A stretch of 64,000 nt of DNA from Neltuma alba (GCF_004799145.2 NW_021632417.1:1-64000); one strand, 5' to 3'; numbered from the stretch's first letter, positions 49,220 to 62,150 are shown. The notes: a model not told the origin generated them from the letters alone. A program made the numbers and translations.

Positions 49220-49387
49220 TGGAAAAGGGAAATAATAAATTGTGGAGGCAAATAACTAAAATTACTTTCATATCAATAATCAATGGCTGAAGCCCTTAAT
49301 AAGGCATATAATGACAAAAAATAGTAGTAGAAATAAACATGGGATATATGACTAGATAATGGAATAATGCTGCCAACTCATTCAACA
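49220..49387 (-). repeat. 5' LTR of the copia remnant (168 bp)
   Basis: On the minus strand begins TGTTGAATGAGTTGGCAG and ends ...CCCTTTTCCA, giving the canonical TG...CA. At 168 bp it is short for a copia LTR. Confidence 0.8.
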
Positions 49388-49858
49388 AGAAGCATTTATA
49401 ATTAAAAAAACTACACATTTATTATTTTTAATGAACAACAACTCTAAATATATCAGCATACATAGTAAAAAATCTATAGGCATAGAAATTATAAGCACCA
49501 CTTTGATGAAAATATTTCACTATATAGTACTTTTAATTAAATAAATGATGTCTCCTAGTAAAAAAAAAATGATGTCTTGTCTTTTTTTTTTTTTATAATT
49601 GGTGGTCAGAAATATTTTGTAATGTTAGTTTTAAATCAAGAAACATTCTTAATATGATTGAGATATATAAGTCAATGCTATTCTACACCTATAGATGGTA
49701 AAATTTGTAATATTATAAAACATGTTACAATGGCAATCACGGGCACACCAATTATACTCAAGTGATGAATTGATTATGTATTCATTTATTAACGAATTCA
49801 AATCAAAACTAAGAGAATAAGTATCACTTTAATTGAATATCATACTCCATATTAAATA

Positions 49859-49930
49859 TTATCTCCGGTCCTAATTATAAGACCTCATTTATAGTCTACA
49901 ATCAGATCTTATAATTAGGACCGGAGATAA
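49859..49930. mobile_element. Minimal 72-bp palindromic Stowaway-type MITE
   Basis: TTATCTCCGGTCCTAATTAT... faces its own reverse complement; the outer 24 or so bases of each arm match. TA on both sides. Confidence 0.85.
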
Positions 49931-51042
49931 TATTAAATTAAGAATAAATTTTACGTCAAATTACTTATACCAATCAAGTCATTCTTTAACTGTATCTTAT
50001 TATTTTACGATTGTTAATTGTTAAAGTAATGTGTATGTAATTTACCTATAAAATATGAACACTTATTATTCGACTATTGTTAGTGGTTAAAGAAGAGGAG
50101 GCATGGGGTGCTAATTGAGCTATAAGCTCTTGACGATACTCCCACTATTTTGTTGCAAACTCATTCTTATGTTAAGTCCGTCTAGTGTTCTTTTTTTTTT
50201 CCCTTCCCTATTTACTTTTTTTTCTGATAGAAGATGAGTGAACATTTAACCATGTCAATATTTAGTGGATTTAAGTTGATAAAAAAAGTTTTATTTCCAT
50301 GAAAACAAAGATTAAAATAGTTACTAGCTGCTGTTGTGCCACAATAACATCAAACACCTCCCTTAAGAAAAGATATTGCTTCCCAGCCAGTTAAAACTTT
50401 TGGTTGATATGTGGCTGCGTGTATGAGAAAATATTGTAGAAATGAATGTCAGTCTATATTTAAAAATAAATGCTTTATTCTTTAGTACATAACAAAAACC
50501 ATTGTTTAAAAAAAAGGCCTCATACTTTTTGTTTTTTTTTGCTTTAGTACATAACAAAAACCATTCAATTCCTTGGCCAAAAAAAAAAACTAAACAAACA
50601 AAGCATAACAAAACAGAAGCCATTCAATTAATGTAATGCCCATACAACAAATTGTCATCCTACCTATAATCCTAAGGGATATATCGAGAATAGTAGAAGA
50701 TGAATATTTTCATTTCTCCGATCTTCCATCTTTTCTTTCTCGCAAAAAATCTCTTCCTCCAAACCCACCTAACCCTCTTGATAAATTTCTCAAAGGAGGG
50801 AAACACAAAAAATAACTCTTGACATAACACCAATTCTAAGTTCTTTTCCTGCTAAAAATTGTTCAGAGTCTGCTTCAGAAGTTCAAACGATTCCTTCCCT
50901 TCCTCCACCGAATCCTTTCCCAGAGAAGATGATTGATCTTCAACCTTACTTGACTATACAAAGAATCATGATGATCACAAACCCTCCTGAGAATCGTTCT
51001 TAGTATGGGAACCCAATCTCAATCTCTCCATGTATATTTATA

Positions 51043-51327
51043 CAACCTCCGGTCCTTAATATAAGAGCTGGTTGACTAATTTGAATATATTAAGAAAATT
51101 AGTTAAGTTAGTTATTTGCAATAAATAGATGTTGTCTTTCCTAAAATACCTTTCTTAATTATGTATATTAACTACAACTAGCATTTGATGAAATCTTTAA
51201 CTGTGTAACTATTATAGGATTTCCTTGAAAAAAAATGGATAAATAAGAGAGACAAAATGGATTGAGGCCTTATATTTAGAATCAAATTGAATGTCAAATT
51301 AACTCTTATATTAAGAATTAGATGTAG
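51043..51327. mobile_element. Stowaway-type MITE (285 bp)
   Basis: Left CAACCTCCGGTCC and right (reverse complement) CTACATCTAATTC, TA on both sides. Contains GCTGGTTGACTAATTTGAAT as in the other long copies. Confidence 0.75.
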
Positions 51328-52486
51328 TATATAGCAACGAACTGCCAAATTCAACATCATATTCTGATGGCATCTTCTGCATCAACCTGTCTACTTCATA
51401 TACATCCATGAATGCCATACTTTACTACAAAAGATATATTGAAAGCTAGCTGTGATAAAGAGGAGTGTTCTGTAAGGACTGGCAAATAAGCATCAATGTG
51501 TTTCTTAGGATCAAATTTTCTGCTGTACATCGTCTTTCTCATGAGCTTTCCTTATATTTCAGGGTTGTTCCTTTGTTCCTTAATGCATTCCTTGGCTTTT
51601 TCTACAACTCTTTCGCATCAACTGTGAATTAATCAAGTTATATAGGTAAGAATCTCTGTTCGAGTTTAAATTAAAGAACTTATAAGCTCTGATTAAACGG
51701 TTAATGCAAATTAAGGATGATATTAATTACCTGGCTCTTAAGAACTCCCTAATTCTATAATAGTACTTCTATAATATATATATATATTGTGATTTGGATT
51801 ATGTTTGAGGCATCAATCATTAAAATTTACAAGAAAGAGATAAAAAGTGAACTCCGTAATTCTACAATAATGCTTCTATATACATTAAAATTCGAAGATA
51901 TGACAAGTAAAAATATGAAACGCAACATTGGAAAAATGAGTACATATTTCCTCAACTTCCAAACATAACATACACACTAACTTATGTTGAAGATATTGAG
52001 AACCTTCACATTTTGGCCATTTTCCATTTCAAGTATCTTTCAACAATGTCCAATCCACAGAGTTCTTTTACCACAGGCATGGTTGCTGGTACATCCAACT
52101 GGAATGGTTTATCAAGTTCATTTGGGTTGCTCCATGAAACAAGCTGTTTTCTGGCTTCTTTGATTGCTGCTCTTGTAGCACAGTGAACCACAACTGCTAG
52201 AAGTAGTGGCGGCTCGCCAGAAGCTACAAAAACAAATTTTCAAGTACCGTCTAGTGTAAGACTTCTTTTCATATTCTTTAGTATTAAAGAAATTTTAGTG
52301 TTTAAATTTAGTGTAAGACTTCTATTGGCAATTAGTCTTCACATAGTTCACTAAAGTGAATCAATCAAAATAATGTATTCCAGAAACAGAGCCATGAATT
52401 TTTATAGTTGGAACCAAACAAGTTGGAAAATTCTCAAACTAAGAATTACAAAAACTAATAAGCCATACCTTTTGAAGAGAGAACAC

Positions 52487-53201
52487 TAGGGCTGCACATG
52501 GGCAGGGCTGGGCAGGGCGGGACCCTTGCCCGATGCCCAACCCGAAGAATGAACGGGCTGGAAAATGCAGCTCGTTGCCCAGCCCTGCCCATGAAAAGCC
52601 CTAATAAATTTGGACTGGGCAAATGCGGGCTGGGTAGGGCGAGCTTCTATGCCCAACAAGTCAATATACTATATTAATTAACTAATTATTTATATCCTTC
52701 TAAATAATCTAATGTAACTTTATATTAAAATGGAAACTTGGCCTTAATTTTGTTATTACTAATTAATATACTATGAAACTACTTTTTGTAGTAGCTAAGA
52801 GGAGTGGACTATGACAAAAAAATTTGTTAGTACATTTTATTAAACTTAATTATTTTTCTAGTTTCTAACTCTCAAAATCATTCAAAAATAAATAAGTATA
52901 ATGAATACTGAATATTAATACAACAATGCGTTTGATTTAGAAAATAAATATGAGACAAATAAAATATATATAAATAAAATTATATATATTTTTGCGGGCA
53001 GGGCCAAATGGGCAGGGCCAAATGGGCAGGGCCAAATGGGCAGGGCAGCATACCGTGCCCGATGCCCAGCCCTGCCCAACAATTTGCCCTGCCCAAACAT
53101 GCCCAATAATTCTTTGGGGCTATTTTTTTTAGGACGGGCTGGGCATTTTTTTGCGGGCTTAGACGGGCATAGCGGGCTACTGGGCTTCATGAACACCCCT
53201 A
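52487..53201. mobile_element. hAT-type non-autonomous element in exon 9 of the second aldehyde oxidase copy
   Basis: Ends TAGGGCTGCAC and (reverse complement of right end) TAGGGGTGTTC, with an 8-bp target duplication GAGAACAC at 52479-52486 and 53202-53209. Removing the element and one duplicate restores exon 9 to 190 nt, the length in the intact copy. Subterminal regions are rich in GGGCAGGG and GCCCTGCCC, in contrast to an AT-rich core. Confidence 0.92.
52995..53043 (+). repeat. Short tandem repeat in the hAT-type element
   Basis: GGGCAGGGCCAAAT, 14 bp, repeated three times in a row and followed by GGGCAGGGC. Confidence 0.9.
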
Positions 53202-56200
53202 GAGAACACGATGTTGGTGGTGTCCACTATTGATAATTTCAACATTAAACTGTTTAGGTATTGTATCTAATGTAGGGATTTTGTAATTCCATGTTCCGTC
53301 TGCTAAGACTAATCCTTCGGTATTTGTTTCATATTCTTCAAGCATGAAAAGCCCTAATCCTTGCACAAATGCTCCTTCAATCTGCACCAAGAAGGATTAT
53401 GGCAAATTAGGCAACTTCAAAATCAAATAACTTTTATTTATTTTGCATGAGATATCCTATTGCTATTTTAAAAAACTTTTTAAAAAAGGAAGGGGTCCGT
53501 TGAACTAAATAAAAAAGGAAAGGAAGAAGGCGAGTCAGTATGCTGATTACTCACCCTCAAATCAGTCCTTCCCATGGGTTTTTGTCTGAATCCGAACGAA
53601 TAAAGAGACAGAAGTAAAATCTTAATAGGATTCGAAAAAGCAAGAGCAGCAAAGCAAGTCCACAAAAAAATTCTATTGGCTATTTAAGTTTGGTCTTTTC
53701 TTCTATTATTGCCTTACCTTCAAAGTCGAATTAATAAACTCTATCAAATAGTTATCTACCAAAACAATGCTATTATTGTCGATGAGCTATTTTACCTCTC
53801 TTTTTGTATATAGCTTCTAAAAATAATTTTGAAATAAAAAGAGTCATGTATACCAAATAGAAATGTTAGATAGCCCACCTGTCCCAAATCTACAGCAGGG
53901 TTGAGACTCTTTCCACAGTCATAGATGATATTTGTTTGCAAAACAATTGTCGCTCCTGTCAGAAGATCTATTTCCACCTGTGAAATATACTCTAAACTTT
54001 ACCTTAACATTATTTATAACGTGATGCAACAATATGACTTGTGAAAATTTCAAATACATTTGAGTAAGAGCCATTAATAAGCTTTAGAAACTACCACTTT
54101 CTGATGTGCACATGAGAAGAGCAGTTGAATACGAAATAAGCCTACCTCACTCATTGCAACACCGTAATTGATATAATGGTCAGCATTAGTGCCGGGGCGA
54201 TAAAATGAGGTTGCTGATAAGTTCACAGCTTGCAAGTGTGCCTACATGAAGAGAAATTGTTGATTATATATGGTAGATTTTGTTCTTGACAGTTTATATA
54301 GGTTTGGAATTTTTTTTTCTCTGAAGAAGAGATCTTGAACAAATTCTGCGAAAGTTGTGAATCTTGTAAATAAATAATTCTCTAAGTCTCATTCCTTGAC
54401 TAACATTATTAAGGATATGAAGGGACTAATTATGAGAGAATGGTATGTCACTATAGGGCATGCTTCCAGAGAAACAAATGAATAAACAAATTGGCTAGCT
54501 TGTAATGCTCATGCCATTGACAATGATTTTGTTGTTCTTAGTGAAACTCCCTTTATTGTAAGAACCTCTTACGCTTCGACAAAGTTGAGCATTATGCTCA
54601 TGAATACATCAACTAGTCCCTGCGGATTCCTTAGCCTTGTAATCAAATTAAAATCATAAATAAATTAATTAATAAGAAAAAAGAAGTATATATAATTCTG
54701 GCAAAATTTAAGAAGATCATGTCTCAATACTGAAAATAGTGTGCAGTGATATAATTTATGAAAAATTCAAGAGAGGTCTCTATAATTTAATAAGGAATTT
54801 ATTTACTTCCCTTTGAAGCATGTCGTTGTTTGAATAAATTTAGCATGGAAATGTATATAAGAACAATTATCACATATATGTCAACAAAAAAGAAACTAAT
54901 CCACAATATCACCACCATGACTAGGAAAAGAAATATTTTTGTTTTGGCATTTCTAGTATATACCTGAGAAATAAGAGTTTCCCAATTGACAGAACCCATC
55001 TCCTTCTGCAACTTTTCCTTGAGTGGAATTAACCTCTCAACTAAGACTTTGCAGCTAAGCCTAACTGCTTCACAGCTTGACTCTGATGTTGTGCTTGCAC
55101 CAGTAATGCCACCTTGAATCATGCTCAATGTATCTGATTGTATGACACGTACTTTGTCTAGAAGCTCTTGAGATCCATCACATTGGATCAAACTGAGACC
55201 ATGTGCAACCATCTGTCTCACCTTAGTCCATAGACCTTGACCAACTTCAATCCCTCCGACTTCAACAACGATTGACCCATCTCTCAAAATACTCGTTTTT
55301 CCTGGTGATGGGCTCACAAGCAGTTCAAACACCACAGGCACACGAGATATACCTTTTTTTTCCAAATGTTAGTCCTATTAAACTCTTTCACAGTTTCACT
55401 CCTCTGGTCATACATTGTAGAAACAGCTAATTTATTCCATATTAAAGCCAAGGTATAGTCATGAGGTTCACCCGCAGAACGCTTGTAGAAAGTGCAGAGA
55501 CTTTTGTACATGTGGAAATTGATATTTCTCACAGCATCTACATCTATTGAAAGTGTGCCACATTTTCTATTATAGCTTCAGCAACATACGATCCCTGAAC
55601 TTCCCCAGGCCCTCTCATTGTAGATCTACTTGGACGATTAGTTTTGCATATTTTTATATCAATGGATAGAACACCCCAATCATATTTTTTAAGTGCACCA
55701 ACAATAGCATGGGAGACTAATGGAGACAGATCAGGATATATCCCTGCATCTATCAATATCTTCAGTTGTAAAGCAGTAATCTTCCCATTGCTTTTAAATC
55801 CCACGTTGTAAGATATCTTCATAGGATGCCTTCCTCCAGCCATTATCATATCCGTTTTACGATCCATATACATCTTCACAGGACAGCGTAATTTATGTGC
55901 AGCAAGCGCACATGTCACAGCAACCTGAAAGATTTGATTATGGGTACTTGTACTGAGCAACCCCAACACTATGCATATGATATCCATTTTCTTGTGCTAA
56001 ATTATTAAAACAGTTTTATTGTAATATGATATGTTGCATTAAAAAAAATCATATATCTTGTATCTGAAACTACATCATGCAAATCGCTAGTTAGTTCTTT
56101 TAAAGAAAATTAGAAAGCATCCATGCAATCTCTAGCAATTCTTACATTCATTGCATGCTTTTTAATAGTGAAATACATGGTCAATATGAGCATAATTTAG

Positions 56201-59200
56201 AGATAGATAGAGCAATGTATAAATAATATAAAAATAATATTACAAAACTCAATACTTACGGGAAGGGCTTTCATGAACTTTCCACCAAAACCACCACCAA
56301 CCCTTCTTGTGATTACACGAATATTATGCTCTGGAATATTTAAGCATCTTGCAATATGAGAATGCACATACTCTGGCCCTTGACATGAAGTGTAAACCAC
56401 CAAGCATTTGTATTCATCTGGTATAGCAAGTGCAGTTTGTGTCTCCATATAGAAATAGTATTGAGACCCAAGTTTAATATGGATTTTAGTTATTCAAAGA
56501 AATGCAAAGAATGTCAAAATATCCAAAATGTGAACACCAAACATAAATGTGGATACTGATACTTGATACTACGATATTGGAAAAATAAACTCAAACTGTT
56601 AGATGATAATGTATACTCCTGATATATAATTAATTCAGCATTTATTTACACATAATCAGATATAAGCTTTAGTTTTGAATACATGGAAAAGAAACAAAAA
56701 GGGGTGATAATAATAGAGGGTGTTAAAGAAAATGCTTGGATTTTCTCAAAAGAGTAGTTAGTCAGTTGACTGAGTTTTTAAGTCCATATTTCTGTTTAAA
56801 GATTGTTAATAGTTAGCCAAAGTTAGTTGGAGACTGTTATGTGTCTAAGCTATAAATGATTATATTGTGCCAATAATTCAATGAAATCATCTAACTCTTC
56901 AGCTGCATTTTTGTGTCAGATAGGAGTAGGAATGATTATGCCAAGGGAAAAATTAATGTTTTTCATGTACCTCAGCAGAAAGAATCTTGTGATCTGCTTC
57001 TTCCATTCCTTCTGATATATCACCAACTTGTTGCGGATGGAACATAGGAGGAATTTCAAAAAAACTTGATCTTTCAACAGCCTCTTCGACAGATAGAATA
57101 GGTGGATCAAGATTCTCAAAATCATAGTCAACAATTGCAGAGTTTGCAGCCATATTTGCGAGCTTTTGAGTATCAGCAACCTATAGTCAATGATTTAGTA
57201 CCAAATTTAACCAACATCTATAATCATTTATGTAGTAGTGAGTAATATTAATGAAACAAGACCCCCTTATAAAAATGAGGGCGTCAAGCACTCACCACAA
57301 AGGCAACACGATCACCAACACATCTAACAATCTCATCAACAAATAAAGGTTCAACACCAAATATCTCGGAGCAAACATTTTGCCCATCTTCAGGGATGTC
57401 GTTACTTGAAATGATTGCCCTCACTCCATCTTGTTGCTGGATTTTTATATTCTTTACTTGTGCCAAAGGTTTTGTACTATAAATAAATGCTCCATGTAAG
57501 CAATTTCTTGGTGAGGGGATGTCATCCACGTAGACAGTCTCACCTATGATTTATTCATAGAATATGTACTTATTTACAAAAGGATATTACAGCATATAAT
57601 ATGAGCACATACAATGAAGAGGCAGCAAATGGGAAAATAAGTCGAAGCATTGAGAGTGAACTGTATATTTGACTTTTAATTACAATCAATTTGCTTCTTG
57701 CTTTGATATAGTAGTCGGTAAGATTAGGAAGCAAGAATGATCATGCTTCAAATAAATGGTAATTAATGAATTAAGAATGAAAATCATGAAATCAAGAATG
57801 GTTAAAACCAAGGCAATAAAACTGATATGCTTAAATCAGTAGTTTTTCATGGAATTCATGGCTAAGACTAAATGCTAAAAGATGCCAGATTCTTTGTTGA
57901 ATCATTTGTATGCTACCTTCAAATGCCATATATGTGAAAAGAACAAAGGCTACGAAATGTCTTTTTTGGGAAAAAAAAATTGAGTGAACAAAACAAACCT
58001 GAAGCTTGTAATGCAGCCCCTGATTTCACAACTGGCTTACCAACGGGGCGATGCTCATCACCTACTTGAATCTCTTGCTTTCCTGATGATAGTAAAGTAG
58101 GAACTTTGTCAGGGTGAACTTGCCCATTGTTTTCTTTCAAGTCAAAAGTCTTCATGATTGACGAAGTAGTATATTCATTTGAACATTGATTAAGTTTTTC
58201 AGCACAATGGTCAATGAAAGGGCTGAAGAAGTTGTACACAAAACCAGCTGCCAAGCTTGATCGATAAGAGATCCTTGAAGTTCCATCTTTAAGTACAACA
58301 CTATTTGTAAGCAAGTTCACAGCTTCACATACAATCCCTGCACTTAACACCTTTCCTTCCAGTAGCTCCTCAACTTTTCTTTCCCTGATTGCATGTTTCG
58401 CCCCACAAGCACCAAAAGCAAGCCTAGTGTTATCTATCACAATTCCTTCAGAATCTTTGCCAGAACAAATCTCAACCAAGAAAGCTGCATTTAAATATGG
58501 TAGTGCATTTCCCAACGGTCAAGGTGCTGCTCGAAAAGTTTTGAAGAGAACTTTATTTGTGCGTTTTGGAGGAGCACTTTTACTAGGTCCCCAACATGGG
58601 ATTTTAATGCTTAAAAGCACACTTTCTAATCCTAATGGTGGCCTTTCTAGAAACTCTAGCAATGTAAGCCATTCAAAATTTGTAACAGTCATTATTTGAA
58701 CCATTGTATCCACAGCAAGAAATATTGTAGCTATATCAGAAGGAAAATGATTCTTCTGAGCCATCACTAGATTGCCGCCTATACTGGCTGTGTTCCTTAT
58801 AAACCCAGAGGCTATTTTGCTCATATGATCAGCAATTTTTTCAAGAATTATATCAAAATCAGAGAGAAATTCACATGGGCTCTTTGGCTTGAAAGCTTCA
58901 ATTCCCTTAAATATAGTCACTGCTGCTCCAATTTCAACCCCTGTCTCGTCCTTTTTTATCTTTGAGAGCTCAGAAATTCCCTTCAGATTAATATACTTGT
59001 CATAGCTTTCGTTATCTTTGTAATAACCCATTCCTGTATTACTGACAACAAGCTTTATCTTGGTTGCAGCATTGTTGTTTGGTTCTAATAAGCCTTGAAG
59101 ATCCTTTAGACTAGTAGGACTGAGCCAACTGTGTTCTTCAGAAGCCATGAACACATTAGGCTTGATCTCCTTCAAAAACTTGGGAAGTTTACTCTTCTTG

Positions 59201-60982
59201 TGTTGCTGATCATATTTGGGCAACCTACTTACCTTTACATCATTATTTTCTCCTTTTCTCCAAAAAGAGTTTAACCCCAAATCCTCCATGTCAACATCAA
59301 CACTAAAACTTTTGCAGGCATCAGAAAGCGGTCGATACCCAGTACAGCGACAAAGATTCCCAGAAATGGCTCTTTTAGCCTCAGCAGCAGTGGCTTTCGA
59401 GAAACCTGAAGGAGGCTCAGGACGATTGGTCTTTTCAGCATTGACAAGAGCTCCAAAAAGAGAGACGCACATTCCAGGAGTGCAAAATCCACATTGAGTA
59501 GCATGGAATCCTGCAATTCTTTCATGAATTGGATGGAAGCCATCATTACTGTTTCCAAGGCCTTCACTTGTAGTTATAGAGCATCCCTGTATGCTGCAAA
59601 GTAGTGTGAGACAAGAACTTGCTGTGAAATCCTCAAATTGGTCGAGCACAGGATCGCATTTGGATATTAAAACAAGACAAGCACCACAACCACCTGCAAA
59701 ATATCCATATTGAACCATCAAATGAGAAATTGATGAAATTTCGAGGATAAAGGATAATCTCGACCTTCATGTTATATTTGCACTGTCAATAAAAGTAGAA
59801 GGATAAGCGTATATAATTTCTTCTATAAAATGTCTTAAACAGCCTCTGCTATAATATGAAGAAGAAAATAAACCATAAAGTCAACGAATAATTGAAAAAA
59901 CAGAGGGTAGCATACCCTGTTCCCAGCTCCTAAGGCCCCCAAATCGTGATGATTACTGAAGTTATAATATCTAAATTTTCTTTCACCTCTGTCCTTAGAA
60001 TGTCCAAACAAAAGAAGCACGAGTACAGTGAATAATTTCATAGACAAAAAAAAAAACAATTAAGAAATAACAACTCTATCAAGAACTTCAATCATAGGAT
60101 AGAGTAGATTTATCACAAACTAAATTATTGGAATCTATATATATAGAATGAGAAGAGACCTTTCCCTCCGTTCATGTCAATCAACGAAGTCTATACTGTA
60201 ACTAAAGAAAAATCTAAAGCAGAGGGGAAGTTCAAGCAATAGCAATGATTGAAAAAACAGCTGCAAAGCCTTAGAAACACTTCAAACAAACTGGTTTTAA
60301 AGAAAAATCTCAGGTTGATCGTTTCTTTTGATCATTACTGGGAACTATATGTCAAGAAATTTGATGTAGATATTAGCATATTAAACAAAGACAGTCTGTG
60401 AGGTGCCAGATGATCTCCTACAAAATATGTATTGGACAGACTAGCAATTTCAAAATCAAGAAACTCGTTACAGAATTCTAAAGCTAGTGAAGTTAATGAT
60501 CAGGACACAGAATCTCAGAGGCAGACCTTCGCCACAGCCAAGCTTAACACTCTTGAATGGAGTCTGAGCACGCAAGAACTCAAGCACAGTGGTTGATGGG
60601 TCAACACTTGAGAGCTCAAACCTCTCTCCATTCACAGCAAAAACCAAACTTTCTCTTCTTTGTTCATTCTCTTTCATCTCGCAGATGAACCTGAAAGCAC
60701 AGAAATGAATGTCATCAGGGAAGATCGTGCCGGCCCCACGCAGTTGTCTGGTTTTCTTACTACAATAAAGCTGCAGACTTTTTCAGAAATGAACGTATTT
60801 GTTTTCGTAGAATTCAAACTCTTTCACATTGGTTTCGAAAGTACGTATGAGGTGACGATAAGTTTGATGGGTGGCATGGCAAGCAATTGCCACTCCGTGG
60901 AAAGGGCTTCATATTTTGAAGAGGGAACGATGGAAATTTTTAGAAGTTAAATTTTTCAGGAAAAAAAAATGAAAAAAGAACG

Positions 60983-62150
60983 GGGAAAAATGACAAGAAA
61001 AATAATTCCTGAATTTCAAAATTTTCAAATAGTTACTTAAATAAGTAAAATTTTAGTTTAATTATAAGTGACCAAATTAAAATTTATAAATTTACTGAAA
61101 TGACTATTTAGCCTTTTATCACTTTTTTCTCAAAGATACTAAGCATTCTCATCAGCCGGTTGGTAGCCAGAGCTCTGATGCTAGCAGTGGCTGTCAAAGT
61201 TCAAGTAAATTACAGTCATCAGAGCTCCAACATCCAGCCATTGACCGATAGCCGCAGGTTCAACAGCTTGCAACTATTTTTTTGGGGATTTTTACAATTT
61301 CATTAATACGATTAACAAGTTCTTTTACACTATAACAAGTTTAGTATAGCAATTAATAATAGTTTTTTTTTTTAGAAAATTCAAAAAGTAACAGTTTTAT
61401 AATTTTAGCAACGGGGATAACAAATTTTGTAATGCTATTAATAAGTTCGATACACCAGTTAATAGCAGGTTTTCCAAGAAATTCAAAAAGTGGCATAGCT
61501 ACAGGGACTACCTAATAAATCGAAAATTTTTTATGTACAACCTTCATATGTGGCTAATGTTAAAAACATCAATTTTCATGGGGAAGTTTTGTTAATGGTG
61601 CTGTGCGAGTTGTTAACATTGTTACATGACTCGTTACTTATGTTACTGAAGTTGTAAAAATGTCACTTTTTGAATTTACTGAAAAACATATTAATTACTA
61701 TATCAAACTTGTTTATAGCATTACAGAACTTGTTAATTATGTTACTCAAATTATAAAAATGTCACTTTTTGAATTTTCTAGAAAACCTATTATTGACTGT
61801 TATAATAAACTTATTAATAGAGTTAAAAAATTGTTAATCGCATTATTGAAATTGTAAAAATCTCCTAAAAAAATAGTTGTTAGCCACTAGAACTCTGACA
61901 ATTAGTTGTCAACCTGCTACTAGAGTTTAAGTGACGGTGGCCCACCTAAACTCTGGATCGCAGGCAGAGAAGCTTTGGTGACTAGTCGACTGGTGAGGGT
62001 GCTTAGTTTTTTTTTTTTTAAGACAATATGATTATTTCAATAAATTTTCAAATCTCAATTTGATCGCTCATACCTAAACTAAAATTTTACTTATTTAAAT
62101 GTCTATTTAGAGATTTTAAAATTTAGAAATAATTTTTCTATCATTTTCCC
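60983..62150. mobile_element. Foldback-like TIR element (1.17 kb) upstream of the aldehyde oxidase pseudogene
   Basis: The left end (GGGAAAAATGACAAGAAAAA) and the reverse complement of the right end (GGGAAAATGATAGAAAAATT) begin inverted repeats that continue, with about 70-80% apparent identity, for some 350 bp to GATTTTTACAATTTCA near 61285 and 61850. Flanks AAAGAACG (60975-60982) and AAAGAACA (62151-62158) look like an 8-9-bp target duplication. The core has AATGTCACTTTTTGAATTT twice and many GTTAAT/TTGTTA phrases. Long TIRs and duplication size suggest a Mutator-like element without coding capacity. Confidence 0.8.

Larger units (their letters stand above)
47453..49387 (-). mobile_element. 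Degenerate Ty1/copia retrotransposon with short LTRs
   Basis: Two direct repeats, 47453-47598 and 49220-49387, bound about 1.6 kb. On the minus strand, next to the right LTR, a primer-binding-site-like sequence TGGTATTAGAGT (49201-49212) resembles the initiator-Met tRNA site. Then come, in the right order, pieces of a copia polyprotein: NYLSNTRPDTAYSM (~48150), a DWAGYINDGSTLGCVS piece (~47960), KKQDTIALSH, and HFICDLVLDGIIALKY...GTNEQV (~47640), the RNase H tail. Frames are broken and most of gag and pol is missing. The 3' LTR lacks its first ~20 bp together with the end of pol. A Stowaway-type MITE is nested within. Confidence 0.82.
49388..52005. other. Spacer between the copia remnant and the second aldehyde oxidase copy
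   Basis: AT-rich with two Stowaway-type MITEs (annotated separately) and poly-T runs. The stretch 50690-51030 is less AT-rich but its frames are closed. No gene that I can support. Confidence 0.6.
52006..60677 (-). pseudogene. Aldehyde oxidase, tandem copy, disabled
   Basis: Same ten-exon structure as the copy at 36725-46019: 60677-60527, 59693-57999, 57543-57296, 57180-56971, 56478-56260, 55924-54964, 54241-54146, 53977-53879, 53381-52469 (interrupted), 52223-52006. Exons 2-5, 7, 8 and 10 have exactly the lengths of the intact copy. Lesions: TGA at 58519-58521 (codon 442) where the intact copy has CGC (Arg); the acceptor of intron 4 reads AT instead of AG (56480-56479); a 4-nt deletion near 55557; a 1-nt deletion in a T run (55353-55360); and a 715-bp hAT-type insertion in exon 9. 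Exon 6 is 961 instead of 966 nt, exactly the two deletions. It cannot make a full oxidase. An N-terminal product with both 2Fe-2S clusters and most of the FAD region remains possible before the TGA. Confidence 0.95.

Noticed and set aside
51340..51640. Minus-strand stretch with MDVYEVDRLMQKMPSEYDVEF as a gene fragment
   Set aside because: It reads like coding sequence for about 20 residues but frames close on both sides and I do not recognise the family.
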